From an uncultured Methanobrevibacter sp. (GTDB lineage Archaea > Methanobacteriota > Methanobacteria > Methanobacteriales > Methanobacteriaceae): a DNA stretch of 6,559 nucleotides. The notes under the pieces were generated by a model, which was not told the DNA's origin, searched no databases, and saw nothing but the letters and a program-made list of their open reading frames with translations. Positions 1-6,557 of the stretch are shown here, in pieces. A program made the position numbers and the translations under genes. Location of the stretch: contig CAMODR010000069.1 in assembly GCA_946611495.1 (NCBI GenBank), positions 1-6,559 of the forward strand, given 5' to 3'. The first letter of the stretch is position 1, and every line of letters begins with the position of its first letter.

Positions 1-2298
1 TTTTTTATCAGTTTGATTCCAAGATTTATTTATCTCTTTCATAAAGAATTTATAAACGTTTTCAGAACCAACTATCTCTTCTTCATCCTCCCAGTCACTA
101 GGACATAAGATGAATGGATATTGTTGATAACCTCCAACTCCTCCATGGCTGCTTATCAACTCTTCAAACGCATAGACTTCTCCACTTTCCAAATCAACTT
201 CACTGTTTACAAGTATGTCTGGAACATGAGCAAAGCTATCTGTTCTCTTAAGCTTTTTAATGGTGTTCTTTCCAAACTTATCTAAGAACTCATCACCCAT
301 ATACTCTTCACTATCGAGATAAAAAACATTATCTTTTGAGAAAACTATTGTTCCATATATATCAGATTTTACCATTACAAAACCTATTCCCTCATGTGAA
401 GCAAGTCCATTAATCAGTCCAGGAAATGCATCTTCTATCTGTTCATAAGTCATTCTATTGGACCAATCTGTAAAATAGATTAATCCTAAATTACCTGATG
501 CAAGAACTATTGTCTGTGCAGTCTTATCGCTAATGATCTTTTCCTTTGAGAGATTTAGATTGATATTTAAATCTTTAGCTGCATTGTTTATTCTGTCTAT
601 AAAGGGTTCTTCATGATTAAATATTTTCTTGTCTTTTTTTAATTTGTCTAAATACTGTTTACTTGCAGAATTATTTTTAAATTCAATTACTTTTTCCCAT
701 GTGTTGATTAATTCTCCATCGAAACTTGTATTGATCTTTTCTTTTGTGTTTTCTATTCTGTTTTTTGTGTTGTCTATGCTTGTGTCTATTTTTTCTTTTG
801 TGTTTTCTATTCTGTTTTTTGTGTTGTCTATGCTTGTGTCTATTTTTTCTTTTGTGTTTTCTATTCTCTTATCCAGTTTTTCTCTGTTTTCTTGGGAAAA
901 TGGTATTAAAGAGAACTCTTCAGCAAAGTGGTCATCATTGGAATGCAATATGCTGTGAACAGAAATGTTTTCAGGCAAGAATTCCATTACTAAGTCGTTT
1001 AGAGTTATATTGAACTTCTGCTTGAAAGTTGGGCCTTTGGATTGTCCATGGTCTGAGAGTATGATGACTTTATAATCCCTATTTGAATGTTCTAAGGCAT
1101 TTTCTATGTGTTTGAATTGCTTATCTATTTGCCTAAGGCTGTAAAATGCATCAAAGTCATCCATTCCGGAATGGTGAGCTATCTCATCATAGCCCATATA
1201 AGTTGCATATATTATATTGTATTTGCCTGCAAAAATGTCTCCAATGATTGTGAATGTGCTTGCTTCCCTTAAAACCACATTGGTTCCTGCACGTGCAACA
1301 AAATACTTCAATCCTCTTTTAATGCGAGGATTTATGTTTTTAAATAAATGCCTGATTCTGGATATTAGCTCCATAAGCATATCAAACATAAAAAGAATCA
1401 ATATCCTTGCTATGATGAATGGGGTAGAGTAGAGATAAAACCAGCTCTTTGATTTAATGCTTTTTGATTCGCTGAATTTGCTGAAAGTCAAAAGATAGTC
1501 CTTCGCATCTCCTGAAAACAGATTGGTTCTGCTTGCTCCATTTTGAGAGAGCAATCCTTTTCCATCGGATATTCTATTTTCTATCATTTTTGAGTCGCTT
1601 CTTCCATTTGAAGATACGATTCTATTGTTGTTTTCCTTTTCAACCCAACGAAAAGCTGGAATGTTATTGTTGTTTCCATGTAGGATTCCTGCTTGGGATG
1701 AGCTTGTTTGGCTGGAAAGATCTGTTTCCCATTGGATAAGCTTATGGCTTCCCTTATCTATCCATCCCTTTAGTGTAGGCATATCCCCATTATCCAATGC
1801 ATCTTTTATGATCTCATAAGCCAATCCATCTATCTCTAAAAATATGAATCCCTCTTTTTTGGAAGGGTTTCTATAAATCACTTTCATTTCCTTTTCTAAG
1901 ATATAACGGTAATATGCAGAATCATCGTCAATGTTTAGGATTATGGTAAGGATTGATGAGATCAATCCAATAAGAAGAGGGATGCTGAATAGTGCGATTC
2001 CTTCAATATACACTCCAGGTATGAAAAGGCTAATTATGTAAAGGAGTATTCCATCTATAAGGAATGTTCCGAAACCTAATGTTAAGACAATGAATCTTAG
2101 GGATAAATATGTGACTGTTGGCCAAAGTATTGCATTTACGATGGATAATGCAATTATTATTATAAAAGCAGTTTTAAAGTCAGGTATTGTAATTCCTCCA
2201 AGTGTCTGGGTAATTGCAAAGAAAAGACTGACTTCTAAAATAAGAAAAACAATAAGTTTTATTGCTTGTTTGATGTCTTTTCTTAGTCTGTTAATCAT
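1..2298 (-). CDS. Membrane phosphodiesterase: holin-like 4-TM domain fused to alkaline-phosphatase-superfamily domain (C-terminus cut by window edge)
   Basis: The frame is open for 766 codons from an ATG at 2298 to the window edge with no stop. An in-frame TAA lies eight codons upstream and an AGGT ribosome binding site precedes the ATG, so the start is well supported. Residues about 12-121 form four hydrophobic helices with the look of phage holin superfamily IV (PF04020). Residues about 150-730 resemble type I phosphodiesterase/nucleotide pyrophosphatase enzymes: D157 in EIDG, the probable nucleophile T198 in QTSSSQAGILHG, D371 and H375 in GYDEIAHHSG, D416/H417 in SDHG, and H718 in SSHGGVGG. 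A further hydrophobic stretch lies at about 285-310. A helical insert with 18-residue repeats lies at about 470-525. From memory of the family, the SSHGGVGG and PSDW motifs sit near the C-terminus, so only a few codons are probably missing. The same holin-phosphatase fusion is known in bacteria, notably Actinobacteria. The catalytic side and substrate (lipid headgroup, nucleotide or wall phosphodiester) cannot be told from sequence. Confidence 0.9.
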   Translation of the reverse strand, partial: MINRLRKDIKQAIKLIVFLILEVSLFFAITQTLGGITIPDFKTAFIIIIALSIVNAILWPTVTYLSLRFIVLTLGFGTFLIDGILLYIISLFIPGVYIEGIALFSIPLLIGLISSILTIILNIDDDSAYYRYILEKEMKVIYRNPSKKEGFIFLEIDGLAYEIIKDALDNGDMPTLKGWIDKGSHKLIQWETDLSSQTSSSQAGILHGNNNNIPAFRWVEKENNNRIVSSNGRSDSKMIENRISDGKGLLSQNGASRTNLFSGDAKDYLLTFSKFSESKSIKSKSWFYLYSTPFIIARILILFMFDMLMELISRIRHLFKNINPRIKRGLKYFVARAGTNVVLREASTFTIIGDIFAGKYNIIYATYMGYDEIAHHSGMDDFDAFYSLRQIDKQFKHIENALEHSNRDYKVIILSDHGQSKGPTFKQKFNITLNDLVMEFLPENISVHSILHSNDDHFAEEFSLIPFSQENREKLDKRIENTKEKIDTSIDNTKNRIENTKEKIDTSIDNTKNRIENTKEKINTSFDGELINTWEKVIEFKNNSASKQYLDKLKKDKKIFNHEEPFIDRINNAAKDLNINLNLSKEKIISDKTAQTIVLASGNLGLIYFTDWSNRMTYEQIEDAFPGLINGLASHEGIGFVMVKSDIYGTIVFSKDNVFYLDSEEYMGDEFLDKFGKNTIKKLKRTDSFAHVPDILVNSEVDLESGEVYAFEELISSHGGVGGYQQYPFILCPSDWEDEEEIVGSENVYKFFMKEINKSWNQTDKK
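741..867. repeat. Perfect 54-bp tandem repeat (2.35 copies) inside the phosphodiesterase gene
   Basis: Copies at 741-794 and 795-848 are identical, and a partial third copy runs from 849 to 867. The period is a multiple of three and keeps the minus-strand frame. It encodes the 18-residue unit RIENTKEKIDTSIDNTKN at residues 478-495 and 496-513, plus a partial third copy from 514. Isoleucines recur with spacing 7, 4, 7, which gives one hydrophobic stripe along a highly charged helix, consistent with a coiled coil or rod. The lack of any synonymous difference points to recent duplication. On the plus strand the same DNA reads as a false hydrophobic frame. Confidence 0.95.
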
Positions 2299-2304
2299 TT
2301 TATT

Positions 2305-2308
2305 ACCT
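2305..2308 (-). promoter_or_regulatory. Ribosome binding site of the phosphodiesterase gene
   Basis: Read on the minus strand, AGGT lies six bases before the ATG at 2298. With the in-frame stop just upstream, it fixes this start codon. The match to the archaeal anti-Shine-Dalgarno is short. Confidence 0.6.
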
Positions 2309-2369
2309 GCTTGCTTGAGTTAATGGACCATATAATTTTAAAAACTGTTTGTTGAATTAATGAATCATA

Positions 2370-2387
2370 ATTTTATACTTTCCTTTC
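2370..2387 (-). promoter_or_regulatory. Candidate BRE/TATA promoter of the phosphodiesterase gene
   Basis: On the minus strand the sequence GAAAGGAAAG followed by TATAAAAT resembles an archaeal BRE plus TATA box. Transcription would begin roughly 25 bases downstream, near 2348, leaving a leader of about 50 nt before the ATG. TATA-like strings are common in this AT-rich DNA, so the purine-rich BRE is the main support. Confidence 0.45.
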
Positions 2388-2409
2388 AATTTAGAAATTA
2401 AACTTATGA

Positions 2410-2424
2410 TAATGGCGGTCATTA
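2410..2424. promoter_or_regulatory. Short dyad upstream of the phosphodiesterase promoter, possible operator
   Basis: TAATG and CATTA form an inverted repeat around GCGGT, the most GC-rich spot of the intergenic region. Two copies of TATGATA flank it at 2405-2411 and 2429-2435, 24 bp apart. It lies about 23 bp upstream of the candidate BRE, a position where an archaeal regulator could bind. No known operator was recognised. Confidence 0.25.
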
Positions 2425-2448
2425 ATTCTATGATAGTTTAATTCTATT

Positions 2449-2478
2449 CTTTTAAAATTTAATCTTTTAAAATTTAAT
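2449..2478. repeat. Two tandem copies of a 15-bp AT-rich repeat
   Basis: CTTTTAAAATTTAAT occurs at 2449-2463 and again immediately at 2464-2478 without mismatch. It lies about 70 bp upstream of the phosphodiesterase promoter candidate. It may be replication slippage in low-complexity DNA; a regulatory role is speculative. Confidence 0.85.
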
Positions 2479-2533
2479 ATATTATATATTATATTATTTG
2501 TTTTATATTAATTATTATTGAAACATTATTATA

Positions 2534-2640
2534 TGTATTATTTTTTGTATTATTTTTTGTATTGTTGTATGATGATTTTATTGTTGTTTGAAGTATTACT
2601 TTTTGTATTGCTTTGAAGTATTTTTTAGTATTTTTTAGTA
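2534..2640. repeat. Short tandem tracts of 12-bp and 10-bp units
   Basis: TGTATTATTTTT is repeated with period 12 at 2534-2557, with a partial third copy following. AGTATTTTTT is repeated with period 10 at 2617-2636, followed by AGTA. These are simple AT-rich slippage-type tracts with no visible coding role. Confidence 0.7.
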
Positions 2641-3136
2641 ATTTATTTTAGAAAAATGGCTGTTTTTTATCATTTTTTCTATTCTTGATTAAAATGTTTG
2701 TTTTTACTTATAACTATTGAATTTAAATTATTTAGCTATTTTACTCTTAATTTATTCCTTAAAATTTGAATATTTTATTGAGTCTTATGGATAGTGAATT
2801 TGTTAAAGTTCTCTTTTTTTAAATTTAATTTGATAAACTCATATAAGAGTTATTTTCATATAATTCTTTTAATTTGCCTTATATTTCATATAAATACTTA
2901 ATATTATTTTATATTTAATTAAAATAATTATTATTTTTCATTTATTTGTCTAATAAGGCACAATATGATGGTTTTTTATTTAATTTATTATTTTTACTTT
3001 ATTTTTGATTAAACATTGTTTTTAAATGTTTTTTTATATTTGAGATGTTTTTCATGTTAAATAAATATTTTAACAATATATTTATGGTTTGTTTATTATT
3101 TTAACTCTTTTTTATCCTTTAAATTTATTTTTTTTA

Positions 3137-3154
3137 GGGGAAAGATTTATATTA
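3137..3154 (+). promoter_or_regulatory. Candidate BRE/TATA promoter of the surface-protein gene
   Basis: GGGGAAA followed by GA and TTTATATTA is an excellent fit to an archaeal BRE plus TATA box and has the best BRE noticed upstream of this gene. Transcription would start around 3175-3180, giving a leader of roughly 220 nt. Closer TATA-like strings, such as the one near 3237, lack as good a BRE. The TATA lies inside a dyad, AGATTTA at 3143-3149 and TAAATCT at 3158-3164, so a repressor site is possible. Confidence 0.45.
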
Positions 3155-3190
3155 TATTAAATCTAATCTTTTTATAACATTAAAAAAGAA

Positions 3191-3222
3191 TTATTTTAGT
3201 TTAGCTAAAAATAACAACTAAA
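3191..3222 (+). promoter_or_regulatory. Possible alternative hairpins in the leader of the surface-protein gene
   Basis: TTTTAG at 3194-3199 can pair with CTAAAA at 3205-3210. The overlapping TTTAGTT at 3195-3201 can instead pair with AACTAAA at 3216-3222. The two stems are mutually exclusive. They are AT-only or nearly so, hence weak. No known riboswitch class was recognised. Confidence 0.2.
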
Positions 3223-3381
3223 TTGCTTTAATTCTTGTATAAAAATATATTATTAATTATGCTTTAAAAATAATAATTAACATTGTTTATTTACTTTGTT
3301 AACCTCTTATTTTTTTGATATGTATTATCATTTTTTCTATGTTAATTTAATAATTATTAATTATATCTTTTTTAATGTATT

Positions 3382-3388
3382 GAGGTGA
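3382..3388 (+). promoter_or_regulatory. Strong ribosome binding site of the surface-protein gene
   Basis: GAGGTGA lies ten bases before the ATG at 3399 and is nearly fully complementary to the archaeal 16S rRNA tail. It selects this ATG over the methionines at residues 10 and 19, which fall inside the signal peptide. Confidence 0.9.
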
Positions 3389-3398
3389 AAAAATTTCA

Positions 3399-6320
3399 AT
3401 GAAAAATAGAACATTGCTTTTGCTTATGGCTGCTTTGTTTATTTTAATTACAATGGCATCTGTATCTGCAAGTGATGTGAGTGATATTTCAAACGATCAA
3501 GTCATTTCAGACAGCTATTCTCTAAGTGTCGAATCTAATGTGAGTGAACTTTCAAGTGAAGATTCTAATTTGGAATCTGGGGACAGTTCATTATCTGATG
3601 TTGATGACTCTAAAGCGGACTCTGCTCTTGATGACTTGGATAAGGGGAAAAAATCTAGTCTTAGCAATTCCTCTATAACTTCTAACTCCTCCTCTAATGG
3701 AACAAAAAATGCTGCAACTATTGTAGTTCCTTCTAAAAATGTTGTTAGGGGAGATTACTTCAATATCACTTTAAAAGATAAAAATACAAATAAGGCATTG
3801 TCTGGCAAGACTGTGATTTTTACCCTTAACAATAGGACTTATACCAAGACTACAGACTCTAATGGAGTTGCAAGGCTTTCCATTACAGGCACTCCTAAAG
3901 TATATTTAATTACCGTTGACTTTTTAGGGGATTCCGATTATGATAAGGCTTCACAGGAAGTAAACATTACCTTGACCAAGACTCCAACAACTATAGTTAA
4001 TTCAGGTTCTTATGTTAACAAGGGAAAAGCTTATGTGCTTACTTTAAAGGACGCTAAAGGAAAGCTATTGTCTGGTGCAAAGATTACATTAGTCTTTAAT
4101 GGCAGAACTTACACTAGAACCACAAATTCAAAGGGTCAAGCAAGTTTGACTATTAGTGGCCCAATAGGAAATACATATAAGATGACCTATAAGTATGCAG
4201 GAAACACTAATTTCCTTGCTTCATCTGGTTCTGTAAACATTAAAATCAGATTAGGCACTAGCATTTCAGGTTCTGGATCAAGCATTGTTCAAGGAAATAC
4301 TTATAAAGTTACATTAAAGAATGTAAATGGTGCTGTTTTGGCTAATCAGAAAGTGTCTTTGACTTTTGGAACTAGAGTTTATAATAAGACTACTGATTCT
4401 AAAGGACAGGCTTCATTAAAGATCAGTGCAACTGCAAATAAGTCATATGACTTAACTTATGCATTTGCTGGAACATCCTATTATGGTCCATCTCAAGCAT
4501 CTGTATCATTATTTGTAAAGACTCCTACAACTATGACTAACTCTGGCAGTTCACTTGTCAGTGGAAATGCATATAAAGTCACTTTAAAGGATTCTAATGG
4601 TAAGGCTTTAGCTAAGAAGAATGTGACCTTTACCATCAGCGGCAAGGATTATGTCAAGACTACAAATAGTGATGGTCAAGCAAGCCTAACAATTAAGGGT
4701 ACCTTTGGAAAGACTTATCCTCTCAGCTATAAGTTTGCTGGAGATAGTGAGTATGGTCCAAGTTCTGGTTCTGTAAGCCTTACTATTAAGAAGGCAACCA
4801 GCTTAACCGGTTCCGGTACAGTCCTTAGTCAAGGTGATTCTTATAAGGTTACCTTAAAAGATTCCAGCGGTACTGCTTTAGCTAATCAGGCAGTGGTATT
4901 CACTTTTGGAACTAGAACATATAAGAAAACTACAGATTCTAAAGGTGTTGCAAGCTTGAAGGTCACTGCAACAGCAGGCAAGTCCTATTTAATGTCAGTT
5001 AAGTATGCTGGAACATCCTATTATGATGGCTCATCCATTAGCCAATTCAATCTTTCTGTTAAGTATCCAACATCTATAACTAATTCAGGCAGTTCCATAA
5101 TGAATGGAAGTTCCTATAAGCTCACTTTAAAGGATTCTAATAATAAGACTTTGGCTAATAAGACAATTGTGATCACATTCAGCGGAAAGACATATCAGGA
5201 GATTACAAATTCAAATGGACAAGTTAGCATAAAGATTGAAGCAAGCAGTCCAAAATCTTACGCATTAACCTATAAGTTTGCAGGTGATGACACTTATGGT
5301 GAATCTTCAGGATCTGTAAATTTAAATGTTAAGTTTAACAATCTCTTCACTATAGCTCAGATTAAGGCTGCAGCTGCAAGCTTAAAGTCTTATGTCTTGA
5401 AGAACGGTAAGGTTCCAGCTACAGTTTCAGTTAATGGAATTAGCCTAAACTTCACAAGTTTCACATATCTTGTCTCTAAGGCTCTCATTAACATTAATTC
5501 CAGTAAGTCTAGCGATATAACATTAGTCGATATAAGCTCTAATTATACCAATGGAGGAAGTAATTCCATTAAGGGCAATCTTATGAAGGCTAATTATATT
5601 GATATGGCTAAAAAGTTAAATGATTATGCAGAATCCCATAAGGCGATTCCTAATTATATCAATACTACTTTAGGTTTGATTTCACCTGACCTTTATTCAT
5701 TTGGTCTTGCAAAGGCTATAGTTTTCCATGATGAGGAAGGATATTTGCCAAACTATGTGGTTATGGACAGTACTGACCTTGATGGACATGGATCTAGTGA
5801 CGCTCGTGGAAATGCTTCCCAATATAAGAAGGGCCTAAATGAAAAAGAGTCATTGAATGCCACTGAAATTGCTAAATATGCTACCGCTTCAGGTCACGAT
5901 GCTTTAAATGATGCAATTAAAAAATTGGCAGCTCAATTGGTTTCTGGAAAATCAACTCTCTGGGCTAAAGCTACTGCAATATTCAATTATGTAAGAGATA
6001 ATATTTCCTACAGTTACTATTCTGACTCTAAGAAAGACGCAACAGGTACATTAAGTTCAAAATCAGGTAACTGTTGTGATCAAGCTAATTTAATCGTAGC
6101 TCTTTGTAGAGCAGCTAATATGACTGCAAGATTCTCACATGCACAAGGATGTAGGTTTAGCAGTGGTTTAGTGACTGGACATGTATGGGCTCAAATCTAT
6201 GTTGATGGAATTTGGTACTCTGCTGATGCTACAAGTGTTAGAAACAGTTTAGGAAATATTCAAAATTGGAATACTAACAGCTTTAATAGTTTAAAACAAT
6301 ATGTGCACTTACCATTCTAG
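3399..6320 (+). CDS. Secreted adhesin-like protein: Ig-like repeats, pseudomurein-binding repeats, transglutaminase/C71-like domain
   Basis: This complete 973-residue protein is probably exported by Sec: residues 1-24 are a signal peptide with cleavage likely after VSA. Residues 25-104 are a Ser/Asp-rich then Ser/Asn-rich stalk. Residues 105-645 are six Ig-like repeats of about 90 residues, each with an FAGxxxY-like motif near its end. Residues about 649-697 and 732-786 resemble pseudomurein-binding repeats (PF09373), with motifs such as KNGKVPATVSVNG and EGYLPNYV. Residues about 833-973 are a transglutaminase-fold domain with a plausible triad of C892 in GNCCDQA, H928 in GHVWAQIY and D943 in SADAT. 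This is the fold of pseudomurein endoisopeptidases (peptidase family C71, PeiW/PeiP type). No C-terminal membrane anchor is seen, so attachment is probably through the wall-binding repeats. It may cleave or remodel pseudomurein peptide links, crosslink proteins, or act as an adhesin with an enzymatic tip. Domain assignment is firm; the reaction is inferred. Confidence 0.92.
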   Translation: MKNRTLLLLMAALFILITMASVSASDVSDISNDQVISDSYSLSVESNVSELSSEDSNLESGDSSLSDVDDSKADSALDDLDKGKKSSLSNSSITSNSSSNGTKNAATIVVPSKNVVRGDYFNITLKDKNTNKALSGKTVIFTLNNRTYTKTTDSNGVARLSITGTPKVYLITVDFLGDSDYDKASQEVNITLTKTPTTIVNSGSYVNKGKAYVLTLKDAKGKLLSGAKITLVFNGRTYTRTTNSKGQASLTISGPIGNTYKMTYKYAGNTNFLASSGSVNIKIRLGTSISGSGSSIVQGNTYKVTLKNVNGAVLANQKVSLTFGTRVYNKTTDSKGQASLKISATANKSYDLTYAFAGTSYYGPSQASVSLFVKTPTTMTNSGSSLVSGNAYKVTLKDSNGKALAKKNVTFTISGKDYVKTTNSDGQASLTIKGTFGKTYPLSYKFAGDSEYGPSSGSVSLTIKKATSLTGSGTVLSQGDSYKVTLKDSSGTALANQAVVFTFGTRTYKKTTDSKGVASLKVTATAGKSYLMSVKYAGTSYYDGSSISQFNLSVKYPTSITNSGSSIMNGSSYKLTLKDSNNKTLANKTIVITFSGKTYQEITNSNGQVSIKIEASSPKSYALTYKFAGDDTYGESSGSVNLNVKFNNLFTIAQIKAAAASLKSYVLKNGKVPATVSVNGISLNFTSFTYLVSKALININSSKSSDITLVDISSNYTNGGSNSIKGNLMKANYIDMAKKLNDYAESHKAIPNYINTTLGLISPDLYSFGLAKAIVFHDEEGYLPNYVVMDSTDLDGHGSSDARGNASQYKKGLNEKESLNATEIAKYATASGHDALNDAIKKLAAQLVSGKSTLWAKATAIFNYVRDNISYSYYSDSKKDATGTLSSKSGNCCDQANLIVALCRAANMTARFSHAQGCRFSSGLVTGHVWAQIYVDGIWYSADATSVRNSLGNIQNWNTNSFNSLKQYVHLPF
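3711..5333 (+). repeat. Six Ig-like domain repeats of about 270 bp in the surface-protein gene
   Basis: Repeat starts fall near residues 105, 195, 286, 375, 465 and 556. Repeats 2, 4 and 6 share NSGS, TNSxGQ and SSGSV. Repeats 3 and 5 share GSG, LANQ, FGTR, KTTDSKG and AGTSYY. Repeat 1 is the most divergent. The alternation implies growth by copying a two-domain unit of about 540 bp. A 20-bp identity at 4466 and 5006 is exactly 540 bp apart. The repeats probably form a rod that projects the protein through or along the wall. Confidence 0.88.
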
Positions 6321-6349
6321 TGCATTTATTTTTAAATTATTTATTTTTT
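6304..6349 (+). terminator. Stem-loop over the stop codon followed by a T-rich tract
   Basis: TGCACT at 6304-6309 pairs perfectly with AGTGCA at 6319-6324 across a nine-base loop. The TAG stop at 6318-6320 lies in the loop/stem junction. Immediately after come TTTATTTTT and then a run of six T at 6344-6349. T-rich tracts alone terminate transcription in euryarchaea, so the tract is the stronger evidence. The stem is short but stands out in such AT-rich surroundings. Confidence 0.5.
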
Positions 6350-6363
6350 CTGTTTAGTTCTAA

Positions 6364-6424
6364 TTTTATTTCTTAATTTTATTTTTATTTATTAAATTTA
6401 TTTTTATTTCTTAATTTTATTTTT
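6364..6424. repeat. Two copies of a 23-bp T-rich repeat
   Basis: The 23 bp at 6364-6386 recur without mismatch at 6402-6424, an offset of 38 bp. Both contain the core ATTTCTTAATTTTATTTTT. The repeat lies in non-coding DNA just after the surface-protein terminator and is low complexity. Confidence 0.7.
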
Positions 6425-6454
6425 TTATCTTTTTGATATTGATTTTTAATTCTT

Positions 6455-6557
6455 TTTTTTATTTTATCTAATTTCTATTTTATCTAATTTTTCTTATTTT
6501 TAGATACATTTTTTATTTTATCTAATTTCTATTTTATCTAATTTTTCTTATTTTTAG
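6455..6557. repeat. Two perfect 49-bp copies 54 bp apart at the right edge
   Basis: Positions 6455-6503 recur exactly at 6509-6557, separated by five bases. Each copy contains ATTTTATCTAATTT twice (6461 and 6477, then 6515 and 6531) and ends in CTTATTTTTAG. The DNA is non-coding by eye, and no gene is seen in 6321-6559. The array may continue beyond the window. Confidence 0.9.

Larger units (their letters stand above)
2299..3398. other. 1.1-kb AT-rich divergent intergenic region, no gene seen
   Basis: The stretch is extremely AT-rich and broken by stops, with no convincing coding frame. No tRNA-like or other GC-richer structured RNA was recognised. It contains the candidate promoters of both flanking genes, short tandem repeats at 2449-2478 and 2534-2640, and three TCATATAA strings at 2839, 2856 and 2886. 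It is long for a gap in a compact archaeal genome, but wide spacers beside surface-protein genes are familiar in gut methanogens. A small RNA cannot be excluded by eye. Confidence 0.75.

Noticed and set aside
629..1013. Two overlapping plus-strand frames encoding repetitive hydrophobic peptides
   Set aside because: They lie opposite the continuous minus-strand phosphodiesterase frame. Their apparent membrane-like repeats are simply the reverse of the Lys/Asn/Ile-rich helical repeat.
1217..2323. Other small plus-strand frames at 1217-1432, 1533-1739, 1625-1819 and 2090-2323
   Set aside because: All are antisense to a well-supported gene with a full set of catalytic motifs, and none shows a recognisable domain or ribosome binding site.
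2836..2851. AACTC/GAGTT hairpin and nearby TCATATAA strings
   Set aside because: A 5-bp stem and an 8-bp AT motif are expected by chance in DNA this AT-rich, and they are not placed near either candidate promoter.
3237..3252. Alternative TATA-like string for the surface-protein gene
   Set aside because: It lacks a purine-rich BRE upstream, so the site at 3137-3154 was preferred, though the closer one cannot be excluded.
1..6320. Prophage lysis cassette (holin plus pseudomurein endoisopeptidase)
   Set aside because: The holin-like segment is the N-terminus of a phosphodiesterase. The genes are divergent and 1.1 kb apart, and the wall enzyme has a Sec signal peptide and six Ig-like repeats typical of a resident surface protein. 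No other phage gene is present.
6455..6557. Possible CRISPR array start
   Set aside because: The copies are 49 bp with only 5 bp between them, and are low-complexity T-rich DNA with internal repeats. There is no spacer-sized unique sequence.
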